Part shown: one piece after another, positions 7,479 through 17,600 of the stretch
Numbering within the stretch: the stretch's first letter is position 1
Layout: each line of letters opens with the position of its first letter
Assembly: GCA_018970725.1 (NCBI GenBank)
Contig: JAGWVU010000047.1
Span: forward strand, 1 to 36,258
DNA: 36,258 bases
Direction: 5' to 3'
Origin: Verrucomicrobiota bacterium
Lineage (GTDB): Bacteria; Verrucomicrobiota; Verrucomicrobiia; Verrucomicrobiales; DEV007
Position numbers and translations under genes: made by a program
Notes under the pieces: model-generated
Seen by the model: only the letters and a program-made list of their open reading frames with translations
Told to the model about the DNA's origin: nothing
The model's database searches: none

Positions 7479-8759
7479 ATGCCCAACCGCTCCCAAACCC
7501 TCTTCGCCGCCGCCAAAAAGGTCATCCCGGGCGGCGTGAACTCCCCGGTACGCGCCTTCCGCAACGTCGATGGCGAGCCGTTTTTCGTCGATCATGCCGA
7601 GGGTTGCCGCATCCGCGATGTCGATGGCCGGGAAATGATCGACTACGTGGGCACCTGGGGCCCGGCTATTCTGGGCCATGCTCCGGCGGTGGTCCGCGAG
7701 GCGATCGTGCAAACCGCGGCCCACGGGGTCAGTTTCGGCATCCCCAATCCGCTCGAGGTGGAGATCGCCGAGAAAATCGTGGCCTGGGTTCCCTCGGTGG
7801 AAAAGGTGCGCATGGTCAACAGCGGTACTGAGGCCACCATGACCGCGATCCGCCTGGCCCGGGGCTTCACCGGAAGGGACTTGATCATCAAGTTCCAAGG
7901 TTGTTACCACGGGCATGTCGACTCCCTGCTCGTCTCCGCCGGGAGCGGGGCTTTGACCCACGGCAAACCGGACAGCGCCGGCATCCCCAAGGATTTCGCG
8001 GCCCTCACCCTTTCCCTCCCCTTCAACGACGAGGCGGCGGTCCGGGACGCCTTCCGCCAATATCCCGACCGCATCGCGGCCGTCATTCTGGAGCCGATTC
8101 CGGCCAACGCCGGCCTCGTGTTCCCCCGGGAGGGCTACCTGGCTTTCCTCCGGGAAATCACCCTCCGGCACGATGCCCTCCTCATTTTCGACGAAGTGAT
8201 GACCGGATTCCGCCTCGCCAAAGGCGGGGTGCAGGAACTCGTTGACATCACCCCCGATCTCACGGCCATGGGCAAGGTGATCGGCGGCGGGCTGCCGGTT
8301 GGTGCCTTCGGAGGCAGGGCAGAGATCATGGATCATCTCGCCCCACTCGGCCCGGTTTACCAGGCTGGCACCCTTTCCGGAAACCCTCTCGCCATGGCCG
8401 CGGGACTGGCGCAACTCCGGGAACTGGAACGGCGCGACGGTTACCGGGGGCTGGAGGAGGCGGGGGCCCGCTTCGAGGAAACCACGCGCGCTGCCCTGAA
8501 GAAAGCGGGCAAGAACTACACCCTGCACCGGATCGGTTCCATGTTCTGCCTCTTCTTCACCGAGGCCCCGGTGTTTAGCGTCGAGGATGTCAAAAAAGCG
8601 GATTTCGCCGCCTTCAACCGCTTTTTCTGGGCCTGCCTCGAACGCGGCGTCTACTTTGCCCCTTCCCAATACGAAGCCGGATTCATCTCGCTGGCGCATG
8701 ACGCTGCGGCGATCGATCGAACGGCCGAAGTGGTCTCGGAGGTGCTCCGCCTGCTCTGA
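7479..8759 (+). CDS. hemL: Glutamate-1-semialdehyde 2,1-aminomutase
   Basis: A 426-aa PLP enzyme that converts glutamate-1-semialdehyde to 5-aminolevulinate in the C5 route to haem and other tetrapyrroles. The N-terminal signature (KKVIPGGVNSPVRAF) and the PLP cofactor region (VNSGTEATMTAIRLARGFTGR, KFQGCYHGHVD) are intact. The Schiff-base Lys266 lies in TAMGKVIGGGLPVGAFGG, and the C-terminal dimer region is complete. Its length equals the usual 425-430 aa. The ATG follows a C-rich leader without Shine-Dalgarno. It stands alone between two leftward blocks and converges on the helicase gene with only 12 bp between stops. The C5 route implies that glutamyl-tRNA reductase is encoded elsewhere. 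Confidence 0.97.
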   Translation: MPNRSQTLFAAAKKVIPGGVNSPVRAFRNVDGEPFFVDHAEGCRIRDVDGREMIDYVGTWGPAILGHAPAVVREAIVQTAAHGVSFGIPNPLEVEIAEKIVAWVPSVEKVRMVNSGTEATMTAIRLARGFTGRDLIIKFQGCYHGHVDSLLVSAGSGALTHGKPDSAGIPKDFAALTLSLPFNDEAAVRDAFRQYPDRIAAVILEPIPANAGLVFPREGYLAFLREITLRHDALLIFDEVMTGFRLAKGGVQELVDITPDLTAMGKVIGGGLPVGAFGGRAEIMDHLAPLGPVYQAGTLSGNPLAMAAGLAQLRELERRDGYRGLEEAGARFEETTRAALKKAGKNYTLHRIGSMFCLFFTEAPVFSVEDVKKADFAAFNRFFWACLERGVYFAPSQYEAGFISLAHDAAAIDRTAEVVSEVLRLL

Positions 8760-8771
8760 AGCGGACCGGGA

Positions 8772-11315
8772 TTACCGGCCAGGATGATCGGCGACCTTGC
8801 GGCTCATTTCATTGAAGAGCCGCTCGATGGCTTCCTCCGGATCCTCCATCATCATGCCTTCCTTGATCTTGCTGACATACATGCCAAAGCTGAAAGGCGT
8901 GACAACGGGGGACTCGACAAGCCGCCATTCGTGATCCGGGGCGGCGGATTCCGTCATGGATGCGATGGCGCGATCGACATCGAGAAAGGTATGCATGGCC
9001 TCGCGATAGGCTTGTGTCAGGAGCGGATGATCCGGTTCGTGCTCGGTCAGGACCCGGAAGAGAATTTCCGAGCTCCAGCGCAGTTGCTTCACCTTGCGTT
9101 CCCTGCCCGGAAGGTTGCGGGGCACCATGAGTCCGGTCTGGGCAACGGCACCGAACTGCCATTTCACCAATTGGGATCCCTCGAGGGCCTGATGGAGATG
9201 CTCGGCGGCCTGCGCCGGGTGGAACAAAGCCCGCCAATCCTCCTGCCCGAGGGCTTGGAAAGTCTTGAGGCTCAGCAGGAAGCCATAATCATCGATGGTA
9301 ACCAACGCGTTTCCGCCGGCCGCTTCCCGAAGCCGCCAGGAGACGATCCTCGACAACGCGTCGTTGGCGCTGCGCCCGATCAAGGTATGAAAAAAGAAAT
9401 GCACCAGATCGGGATCCCGTTCCTCGTCGCGGAACACTTCGATCAAGGTGAGTCCTTGCCGCGGGATGGTCGAGAACCGTTCCTGATGGAGGAAATGCTC
9501 CAAGACCGCCTCGGCGTTGAGGGTGCTGAGATTCCAATCCTCCACAAGCCACTCGAGCGTGCCCTCACGGCCGTCCCGGAGCCGGTGCCACATCTCCGTG
9601 CGGAAGCGGGTCACTTCGGACGCCAGACCGGAGGCGAGCGGCATTTTGTTTGCGTTCCACGCCGGAATCGTGGGCATGCGGTTGCGGGCCTGGGAGACAT
9701 ATAGTTCGCCCGGGCCGGCGTCGTCCAAACGCACCACCTGACCCCCAATCACAAAACAATCGCCGATCTTGAGTTGCTTCGCAAAACCCTCCTCGACACC
9801 ACCGAGGCGCTTTCTTCCCAAGCGCACGGAGACGGAACCGTCCGCGGCGATCGTTCCGATATTGACCAGATAGTCGCGCTCCACTTTCCGTCCGGTCACG
9901 GCCAGTTTTCCCTCCACCGTCACCACCTTCCCGAAGGTCTCGCGGTAGGCCCCCTCGAGCGATTCTCCTCCCCCTTCCAAATAACGGAGCAAGGCGTCGA
10001 ACTCGCTCCGCGGGAGATCACGGAAGCCATGGGCGCGGCGCACCAGCGCAAACGCCTCGTCCGGTGTGACGTCACCCTCCATCGCCAAACCGACGAGATG
10101 CTGGATCACCACATCCGCCGGGTTCTCCATGGGGCGGACCGGGTCCAAAGCGCGCCGCTTCACCATTTCCGCGCAAACGACGCACTCGATGAGGTCATTG
10201 ATATTTGTGGCCACCAACACCCCATGGCTCATGGCTCTCACGGAATGCCCGGAACGACCGATCCGCTGCAGCGCCCGCGAAATTCCCTTCGGGGTGGACA
10301 TCATGACCACGGAATCGACCGAACCGATGTCGATCCCCATCTCCAGGCTTGTGGAACAGACCACGGCGCGGAGTTCCCCGTTCTTCAAACGGTCCTCGGT
10401 TTCCAGCCGGATATCCCGGTCCAAGGAAGAATGATGGGCTTCAATATAGGGAACCAGTCCGGGCAACGCATGCTTCAAGCGCAAGCTGATGTTTTCCGTG
10501 CTCGAACGCGTGTTGGTGAAGATGAGGGTGGAGCGGTTTCCTTCGACGATTCTGGCGACGTCCTGAATCACCCGGGAACCGGTATAGCCGGCGGGCGGAT
10601 AGGCCGTGCGTTTGAGCGGGGTCAGGACCTCGACAAGGCTCTGCCGGGCGGCCACGGGTTCGAGGACCTCACAGGAACGGCCTTCTCCGACGAGAAAACG
10701 CGCCGCAATCTCCAGCGGCGAGACCGTGGCGGAAAGACCCACCCGGCACAAGGGCCGGCCCGCGATCCTCTCCAACCTCTCCAGAGAAATGGTGAGATGC
10801 GCCCCGCGTTTTGTTTCCGCGAGGGCATGGAGCTCATCCACAATGACAAACTCACAACGCGAGAGTGCCTCACGAAAGCCCTTCTGACAACACACGATGG
10901 CGAGGCTCTCCGGAGTCGTCAACCAGATGTGAGGGGGATTGCGGCGTTGCCGGGCTCGTTCCGTGGGGCTGGAATCCCCGGTGCGCGAGGCGATCCGCAC
11001 GGTCTCCGTCAGGCCCAACCCATCCAACGGCGCCTGCAGATTCTTGCGCATGTCATAGGTCAGCGCGCGCAGGGGAGAAACATAGATGGCCCGGATCCCC
11101 AGCGGACCCAGCCTCCTGTCGTGATGTTCCCGATAGAGCCGGTCGATCACCGGAAGAAAACCCGCCAGGGTCTTGCCCGTTCCGGTGGGGGAACTGAGGA
11201 GGACGTTGCGCCCTGCCATGACCGCCGGCACGCAGGCCTCCTGGGCGGCGGTCGGCTCCCCCAGCTCACGAAGGAACCAGGCGGCGAGGTCGGGATGCAA
11301 CAGGCGGGTCACCAT
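8772..11315 (-). CDS. Lhr-type DEAD/DEAH-box superfamily 2 helicase
   Basis: An 847-aa ATP-dependent helicase of the Lhr-core type, a 3'-to-5' DNA or RNA:DNA unwinding family implicated in repair. Walker A is SSPTGTGKT (Lys48), followed by VSPLRALTYDM and motif II VDELHAL (DExH), then motif III SATVSP. The second RecA domain shows LIFTNTRSSTENISLRL, STSLEMGIDIGSVD and motif VI ALQRIGRSGHSV. A long C-terminal winged-helix and Lhr-specific region completes it. It lacks features that would mark it as the ligase-associated Lhr subtype, and no ligase gene is adjacent. The ATG at 11313-11315 sits one base after the TGA of the sugar kinase gene (TGA-C-ATG), implying translational coupling. A GTG ten codons upstream is possible but would overlap the kinase gene. 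Confidence 0.9.
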   Translation of the reverse strand: MVTRLLHPDLAAWFLRELGEPTAAQEACVPAVMAGRNVLLSSPTGTGKTLAGFLPVIDRLYREHHDRRLGPLGIRAIYVSPLRALTYDMRKNLQAPLDGLGLTETVRIASRTGDSSPTERARQRRNPPHIWLTTPESLAIVCCQKGFREALSRCEFVIVDELHALAETKRGAHLTISLERLERIAGRPLCRVGLSATVSPLEIAARFLVGEGRSCEVLEPVAARQSLVEVLTPLKRTAYPPAGYTGSRVIQDVARIVEGNRSTLIFTNTRSSTENISLRLKHALPGLVPYIEAHHSSLDRDIRLETEDRLKNGELRAVVCSTSLEMGIDIGSVDSVVMMSTPKGISRALQRIGRSGHSVRAMSHGVLVATNINDLIECVVCAEMVKRRALDPVRPMENPADVVIQHLVGLAMEGDVTPDEAFALVRRAHGFRDLPRSEFDALLRYLEGGGESLEGAYRETFGKVVTVEGKLAVTGRKVERDYLVNIGTIAADGSVSVRLGRKRLGGVEEGFAKQLKIGDCFVIGGQVVRLDDAGPGELYVSQARNRMPTIPAWNANKMPLASGLASEVTRFRTEMWHRLRDGREGTLEWLVEDWNLSTLNAEAVLEHFLHQERFSTIPRQGLTLIEVFRDEERDPDLVHFFFHTLIGRSANDALSRIVSWRLREAAGGNALVTIDDYGFLLSLKTFQALGQEDWRALFHPAQAAEHLHQALEGSQLVKWQFGAVAQTGLMVPRNLPGRERKVKQLRWSSEILFRVLTEHEPDHPLLTQAYREAMHTFLDVDRAIASMTESAAPDHEWRLVESPVVTPFSFGMYVSKIKEGMMMEDPEEAIERLFNEMSRKVADHPGR

Positions 11316-11316
11316 G

Positions 11317-12354
11317 TCACCGGCTGACGCGGCCACCGCTCTCACCTTGCATCAAGGCCTCGATCTCCTCCTTGGAGCTGTAGTTATAGTCTCCCTCGAT
11401 CGAATGGGCCAGGCATCCGGCCGCGGTGGCGAAAGCGATCGCCTTCTCCGGACCGGAACCCTGCAAAAAGGAAAAGATCAGGCCCGCCGTGAAGGCATCA
11501 CCCGCCCCGAGCCGGTCGACCATGTGCGCAATCACATAACGAGGGGCGGCATGGCAACGATCCGTGGCCGCTTCAAAAAGGGCGCCACTGAAGCTTTGCG
11601 CCGCCGGGGTGCTGCCATCGCGCAGGGTGAATGCCACATGGGTCAGACTGGGGAACCGGGCCACCAGCCGCCGGGCCAGGGCCTCCGGATCTCCGGCGGA
11701 ATCGGTGCCCAGCACGGCCGCGGCATCGCCAACCCCGCCGACAAATACCTGCACTGCAAGCAGCAGATCGGCCATCGTGCGGTTGGCCAGTTCACGGGGC
11801 TCGAGCGCGGGGTCCCACCGCCAGAGCTTGGCCCGGTAATTCAGATCGCACACGATGCGGATCCGCCGCCGGGCCGCCTCCTCCACGGCCGTCAGGGCGA
11901 CCTCGGCGGCGTTGCGGGAGATGGCCGGGGTGATGCCGGAGATCACGAACCACTCGCAACCCGCGAACACCGCTTCCCAATCATAGGCCGCGGCGGGCGT
12001 GATGGCCATGGAGGACCCCTCCCGGTCATAGATCACCTGACCGCCGCGTTGGTTGGCTCCGTGCTCGAGAAAGTAGACACCGAGCCGCCCGCGGCCCTCC
12101 GGAGTGCGCAGCACCCGGCCGGTATCGACCCCCAGTTGGCGGAGATCGGCCAGACAGGCGTCGGCAATGGCGTGGTCCGGGAGCGAGGTCACGAAGCTGG
12201 CATCGGCCCCGAGGAAGGCGAGCGATGCAGCGATGCTCGCCTCGGCCCCGGCGAACGTTGCGGACAGGTTCCCGGGCAGGCCCTGCCGGAAACGCGCGTG
12301 GCCCGGAGTGGCCAGGCGCAGCATGATCTCGCCGAAGGTGACGACCCGGCCCAT
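11317..12354 (-). CDS. PfkB-family sugar kinase, probably 2-keto-3-deoxygluconate kinase
   Basis: A 345-aa ribokinase-like (PfkB) enzyme. The N-terminal FGEIMLRLATPG and GAEASIAASLAFLGADASFV resemble bacterial KdgK. The anion-hole/catalytic signature is DRLGAGDAFTAG (280-291) with base Asp286, and VCDLNYRAKLWRW (168-180) is typical of KDG kinases. It would phosphorylate 2-keto-3-deoxygluconate to KDPG, linking uronate or alginate/pectin breakdown to central metabolism. Other PfkB substrates cannot be excluded. It starts 7 bp after the stop of the RpiB-SHMT gene and its stop touches the helicase start, so it is the middle of an operon. No KDPG aldolase gene is in the window. Confidence 0.85.
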   Translation of the reverse strand: MGRVVTFGEIMLRLATPGHARFRQGLPGNLSATFAGAEASIAASLAFLGADASFVTSLPDHAIADACLADLRQLGVDTGRVLRTPEGRGRLGVYFLEHGANQRGGQVIYDREGSSMAITPAAAYDWEAVFAGCEWFVISGITPAISRNAAEVALTAVEEAARRRIRIVCDLNYRAKLWRWDPALEPRELANRTMADLLLAVQVFVGGVGDAAAVLGTDSAGDPEALARRLVARFPSLTHVAFTLRDGSTPAAQSFSGALFEAATDRCHAAPRYVIAHMVDRLGAGDAFTAGLIFSFLQGSGPEKAIAFATAAGCLAHSIEGDYNYSSKEEIEALMQGESGGRVSR

Positions 12355-12361
12355 GATGCCG

Positions 12362-14032
12362 TCAAGGCAACGGGAAGTCCCGGTTCAGCTTGGCCACCCG
12401 TTCCCGGATGTCGTGGAGCCGCGCCTTGTCATCGCGATGGGTCAAGGCCTCGTGGATCCAGTCCCCGATGATCTCCATTTCGGTCTCCCGCATCCCACGG
12501 GTCGTGACGGCCGGGGTGCCGATGCGGATGCCGCCGCCGCGGAACGGGTTCTCCGTATCGAAGGGAATCGAGTTCTTGTTTACCGTGATGCCCGCTTCGT
12601 CGAGGGTTTCCTGGGCGGTTTTGCCATTCAACCCGTTCGGACGGAGATCGACGAGGAAGAGGTGATTGTCGCTCCCGCCCGAAAGCAACTTGTAACCGTG
12701 GCCGGACATCCGGTGGGCGAGGGCCTGGCAGTTCTTCACGATCTGTTGCTGGTATTCCTTGAATCCCGGTTGCAAGGCTTCGTGAAAACAGACCGCCTTG
12801 GCCGCGATCACGTGCATCAGCGGCCCGCCCTGGATGCCCGGGAAAACGAGGGAATCGAACTTCTTCGCCAGCTCCTCATCGTTGGTGAGGATCAGCCCGC
12901 CACGCGGTCCCCGCAGGCTCTTGTGCGTCGTCGTGGTCACGACATGGGCGTGTGCCATCGGACTCGGATGCACGCCCGCCGCCACGAGACCGGCGATATG
13001 CGCCATATCGACGAAAAGCAGCGCGCCCACGGAATCGGCGATTTGCCGCATCCTGGGGAAGTCGATGATCCGGGAATACGCGGAGGCACCGGCGGTGATC
13101 ATTTTGGGCTGGAACTCCCTGGCGGACTGCTCGAGGAGATCGTAATCGATGCGCCCCGTCTCCGCGGAGACCCCGTAGTGCTTTACCTCGTAAAATTTGC
13201 CCGAGAAATTGGCCGGATGGCCGTGGGTGAGGTGGCCGCCGTGGGAAAGATCCATGGTGAGGATGCGGTCCCCCAATCCAATGGTCGCGAAGTAGACCGC
13301 CGCGTTGGCCTGGGAACCGGAATGCGGCTGCACGTTGGCATACTTGGCGCCGAAGAGTTGTTTGGCCCGGGAAATAGCGAGGCGTTCGGCCTCGTCGACG
13401 TTTTCGCAACCGCCATACCAACGCTTCCCGGGATACCCCTCGGCGTATTTGTTGGTGAGGCAGGAGCCCTGGGCCTCCATCACCGCGGCGCTGGCGAAAT
13501 TCTCCGAGGCGATCAGTTCGATGCCCTCTTCCTGGCGGCGGCGCTCGGCCCGGATCGTGGCGAAGATTTCCGGATCGACCTCGGCGAGCGGTTTGCCCTC
13601 CATCTTGTGGACCCGGCGCTCATGCCGCCCGCCCTCGAATTCCGTGCGCAGAAAAGTCTCCACGATCTCCTTGGCGGTCTCGAAGCCGGTTTCGGAACCG
13701 CCAAGGCAGAGGACGTTGGCGTCGTTGTGCCGGCGGCACATCCCGGCCTCGCCGACGGTGTGCACCAGGGCGGCGCGGATACCCGGGACCTTGTTGGCGG
13801 CGATGGAGACTCCGATCCCGGTGGTGCAGATGAGAATGCCCCGACCCTCCGGATGGCCCGCCACCGCCGACGCAACCTCCCGGGCGACATCCGGGTAATC
13901 GACCGATTCAGGCCCGAAGGTGCCGACATCGTGCACCGTGGTTCCCGAGGCCTTGAGCCAGGCGACGAGTTGATTCTTCAATGCGACGCCACCGTGATCG
14001 GCGCCAAGGGTGAGTGGGGAATGTCCGGTCAT
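12362..14032 (-). CDS. glyA: Fusion of ribose-5-phosphate isomerase B and serine hydroxymethyltransferase
   Basis: A 556-aa two-domain protein. Residues 5-130 match RpiB/LacA isomerases: [25 protein letters not shown] with catalytic Cys69, and [13 protein letters not shown] with His102. Residues about 147-556 are a full-length [31 protein letters not shown], and [17 protein letters not shown] with PLP Lys371, and an intact C-terminus. The isomerase interconverts ribose-5-P and ribulose-5-P. SHMT converts serine and tetrahydrofolate to glycine and methylene-THF. Both active sites look intact, so it is probably bifunctional. The reading frame runs through the join with no stop and a short charged linker ([17 protein letters not shown]). 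In Bacillus the separate genes ywlE (LMW phosphatase), rpiB (ywlF) and glyA are near neighbours in that order. Here the phosphatase gene lies 61 bp upstream, so the fusion fits an old neighbourhood. Confidence 0.95.
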   Translation of the reverse strand: MTGHSPLTLGADHGGVALKNQLVAWLKASGTTVHDVGTFGPESVDYPDVAREVASAVAGHPEGRGILICTTGIGVSIAANKVPGIRAALVHTVGEAGMCRRHNDANVLCLGGSETGFETAKEIVETFLRTEFEGGRHERRVHKMEGKPLAEVDPEIFATIRAERRRQEEGIELIASENFASAAVMEAQGSCLTNKYAEGYPGKRWYGGCENVDEAERLAISRAKQLFGAKYANVQPHSGSQANAAVYFATIGLGDRILTMDLSHGGHLTHGHPANFSGKFYEVKHYGVSAETGRIDYDLLEQSAREFQPKMITAGASAYSRIIDFPRMRQIADSVGALLFVDMAHIAGLVAAGVHPSPMAHAHVVTTTTHKSLRGPRGGLILTNDEELAKKFDSLVFPGIQGGPLMHVIAAKAVCFHEALQPGFKEYQQQIVKNCQALAHRMSGHGYKLLSGGSDNHLFLVDLRPNGLNGKTAQETLDEAGITVNKNSIPFDTENPFRGGGIRIGTPAVTTRGMRETEMEIIGDWIHEALTHRDDKARLHDIRERVAKLNRDFPLP

Positions 14033-14093
14033 GCGAAAGGTGCCCGTCGGGAAATCAAACTATGCCTACGCATGGCGGCGGCGCGCGGTCCCG

Positions 14094-14585
14094 TCAATGC
14101 TCAGTTTTCGCATCGGTTTGCCGGACGAACTCGATCAGGCTGGGCATCGCGGCCCGGATGAGCTGGAAGGTGCTCTCATAGACGTCGATGCCGTGCCCGA
14201 TGGGGTCGGGAACATTGAGGGACCAAGGAGCCTCGCGGACCGCGTCGTCACCAGCCGCCGGTTCGAGGAGGAGGAAGGTTTTTTCCGCGGCGGCGGGAGA
14301 CATGTTCTCCACCGCCATCTTGTGCCCGGAGGTCATGACGAAAATGTGGGTCGCCTCGGCGATCATTTTGGGCGTCAACTGGCGGCTGCGCTGGCGGGAG
14401 ATATCGATGCCGGCCTTGCCCATGACGCGGACCGAGGCGTCGCTCGGCGCGAGACCCTCCGCCGCACTGATGCCCGCCGAACCGATCTCCACCTCGGGAT
14501 CCTCTTCCGTCAGGGCCCGGTAAAGTCCCTCGGCCATGGGACTCCGGCAGACGTTTCCTGTGCAGACGAAGAGAACTTTGGCCAT
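14094..14585 (-). CDS. Low-molecular-weight protein phosphatase (YwlE/Wzb-like)
   Basis: A 163-aa cytoplasmic phosphatase. The P-loop is FVCTGNVCRSPMAEG, with nucleophile Cys8 and Arg14 of the C-X5-R motif. The general acid Asp127 lies in VPDPIG. The family covers protein-tyrosine phosphatases and the protein-arginine phosphatase YwlE. In YwlE a threonine follows the TGN of the loop and is reported to favour phospho-arginine; here that place is Val12, which leans towards tyrosine phosphatase activity. It is the first gene of the leftward cluster (phosphatase, RpiB-SHMT, kinase, helicase). It is divergent from the large secreted protein gene across 105 bp. No McsB-type arginine kinase is in the window. 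Confidence 0.9.
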   Translation of the reverse strand: MAKVLFVCTGNVCRSPMAEGLYRALTEEDPEVEIGSAGISAAEGLAPSDASVRVMGKAGIDISRQRSRQLTPKMIAEATHIFVMTSGHKMAVENMSPAAAEKTFLLLEPAAGDDAVREAPWSLNVPDPIGHGIDVYESTFQLIRAAMPSLIEFVRQTDAKTEH

Positions 14586-14690
14586 CCAGCCACCGTGGAA
14601 CCTGACCCAAGAAAGTCAATCCCCGGTCAACATCTCCGCAACTCCGGCACCGAAATGTGGTTTCCTTTCCACCGACACCTTTCCGCCCCC

Positions 14691-17600
14691 ATGCGCCCCC
14701 TGCTGCTGCTCGTTCCCCTGCTCGCCATTCCTTTCCCAGGCCACGCCGAAACCGCCTCCGCGTTGCTGGATCTTGCGGGCGTCAAGGGAGGGATCGTCGT
14801 CCAACTCGGCCTCGACGATCCCGCGCTGACCCGTTCCCTCCGGGCCAACGAATCGTTTCAGGTACAGGGACTCGACCGCGACCCGGCCAAAGTTTCCGCG
14901 GCCCGGGAAACCCTCCTTGGGGCGGGAGCCTACGGCCCTGTCAGCGTGGATCGTTGGGACGGCAAGGCCCTGCCTTACATCGACAACTTCGTGAACCTCG
15001 TCATCTCCGGTGAGCCCGGTTCCGTCCCGGACGCGGAAGTCGACCGGGTGCTGGTCCCCAACGGCGTCGTCCTCACCCGCCAGGATGGCAAATGGGTCAA
15101 GCGGATCAAAGCTCCCGATGCCCGCCGGGACGATTGGACCCATTATTACTACGACGCGCGCGGCAACGCCGTGTCCAAAGACAAGCTCGTGGGTCCGCCG
15201 CAACGGCTGCAATGGGTCGGCAACCCCCGTTGGTCCCGGCACCATGACCGGATGTCCAGCCTCTCCGCCCAGGTCAGTGCCAACGGCCGGATCTTTTCCG
15301 TGATGGACGAAGGATCCCGCATCTCCATCCTCCTCCCCTCCAAATGGAAACTCATCGCGAGGGACGCCTACAACGGCACCCTGCTCTGGAAGCTGCCGAT
15401 CGAAAAATGGTCCGAGCACATGTGGCCGCTCAAGACCGGCCCCACCCAGCTCACCCGGCGCCTCGTCGCCTCCGGAGACACGGTCTTTTTCACCCGCCAG
15501 CTGGAAGGACCGGTCGTCGCCCTCTCCGGCGCCACCGGCCAAGTCCTCCGAACCTTCGAGCAGACCAAGGGAACCGAGGAGATCCTCCACGTCGATGGCA
15601 TCCTCTACCTGCTCGTCAACCCGGGTCGATGGTCCCTCGCCGATTACGCCCCGCGCGAACAACAGGACCAGAAACGGGTGGCGGACGAATACGCCTGGGA
15701 TCGCAAACCGCGCCGCCTCATGGCCGTCCGGGCGGCCACCGGAGAGACCCTGTGGGACCGGGAAGCCACCGTCGCCCCCGTTACCTTGGCCACGGATGGG
15801 AAAAAACTGGTCTACTACGACGGCATCGGCGTGATCTGTCTGGACGCGGTCACGGGCCGGGAGCACTGGGCTTCCACCCCAGCCGGAATCCGGCCCCTCG
15901 TGGAATACAACTTCGGTCCGCGCGTCCTCCTCCACGACAACCTCGTCCTCTATGCCGGGGGGGACGGAGCCCAGAAAGCCTACGACCTCGCCTCGGGTCA
16001 GGAACTGTGGAAGGGCTCCCATGAGAAATCCGGCTACCGCTCCCCGGAGGATCTCATCGTCGCTTCCGGTCTCGTCTGGAACGCGGGCACCACTTCCGGC
16101 GGACAAAGCGGCGAGTTCATCGGGCGTGATCCCCGGACCGGCGAGGTGAAGGAACAGTTCGCCCCCAACGTTCCGGAGGGGACCTACTGGTTCCATCACC
16201 GGTGTTACATCGCCAAGGCGACCGAGAACTTCATCCTCCCCTCCCGGACCGGGATCGAATACGTGGATCTCGAAAAACAGAGTTGGGATCTGAACCACTG
16301 GGTGCGGGGCGCCTGTCTCTACGGGGTGCTCCCGGCCAACGGCCTGACCTACGCCGGTCCGCACAACTGCGCTTGCTATCCTGAGGCCAAACTGGATGGG
16401 ATCAACGCCCTCTCCGCCGCCTCCGGTTCCCCGCACCCCACCCCGAAACCAGACGCGGAACGCCTCGAACACGGCCCGGCCTGGGATGCGCCGGTGGACG
16501 AGGTTCCCGCCGACGCCAGGGACTGGCCCACTTACCGCAAGGACGCCGCGCGGAGCGGTTTCACCGATCAAGCCCTGTTGCCGGATCCCGGCTTGGCTTG
16601 GGAGGCGAGCCTTCCCGGTCCGTTGTCCGCGGTGACCGTGGCCGCCGGAAAACTTTTCGTCTGCCAGGTGGATGCCCATACCCTCCACGCGCTGGACGCC
16701 GCCAACGGCAAACCCCTCTGGCGTTTCACCGCCGGCGCCCGCATCGACTCCCCGCCGACCTGGTGGAACGGGCGGGTCTACTTCGGCGGCAAGGACGGTT
16801 GGGTTTATTGTCTGCGGGGGCAGGACGGCGCGCTCATCTGGCGGTTCCAGGCCGCTCCCGGCGATCGTCGGCACGGCGCATGGGAACAGATCGAGAGCGT
16901 GTGGCCGGTCCACGGCAGCGTCCTCGTGGAGAACGGCACGGTGAATTGCGTGGCCGGCCGGTCCATGTTTCTCGACGGCGGGCTCCGCTTCCTCCGTCTC
17001 GATGCCCTCACCGGAGCCAAGCTGGTGGAGGCGGTTTACGATGACCGGGACCCCGAGACGGGCGGCGATCTGCAGGACCGCCACATGACCCTCCAGATGC
17101 CGGTGGGGCTCAACGACATCCTCTCCAGCGACGGAAACCTGATGTATCTGCGCTCCCAGAAGATCGATGCCACCGGAAAGCGGATCGACATCGGCCCGGT
17201 GAGCGGGGACGCGGCCCGGCAGGGAGCAGCCCAGAAAGGGGAAAACCGCCATCTCTTCGCTCCGATGGGCTTTCTCGACGACTCCTGGTTCCACCGGAGT
17301 TACTGGGTTTACGGCAAGAACTTCGCGGGCGGCCACAGCGGCTACCATCAGGCGGGGAAATACACCCCCGAAGGCCGGATCCTGGTGCACGACAACAAGA
17401 ACGTCTACGGATTCGCCCGGCAGGCCCAGTATTACAAGTGGACCACCACGATGGAGCACGAGTTGTTCTCCGCCAGCAAGGAAGCACCGGACGCCCCCGA
17501 ACCGAAGGCCCCGGATGCCAAGGGCCAGGCCGGGCCGGGCGGACCCGCAAAGCCGAACGTGAAATTCCCCTCCGAGCCGCTCAAGATCGCCGGTACGCCG

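Noticed and set aside
7308-8699. Minus-strand open frame opposite hemL
   Set aside because: hemL is complete and certain; the antisense frame has no recognisable domain.
8760-8780. CCGG-GATTA-CCGG between hemL and the helicase gene as a terminator
   Set aside because: Stem of only four pairs and no T-run in either direction.
9774-11327. Long plus-strand open frame opposite the helicase gene
   Set aside because: The helicase motifs on the minus strand are unambiguous; this frame has shadow composition (Gln/Arg/His-rich).
12104-14161. Long plus-strand open frame opposite the kinase and RpiB-SHMT genes
   Set aside because: Spans two well-supported minus-strand genes and has no family features of its own.
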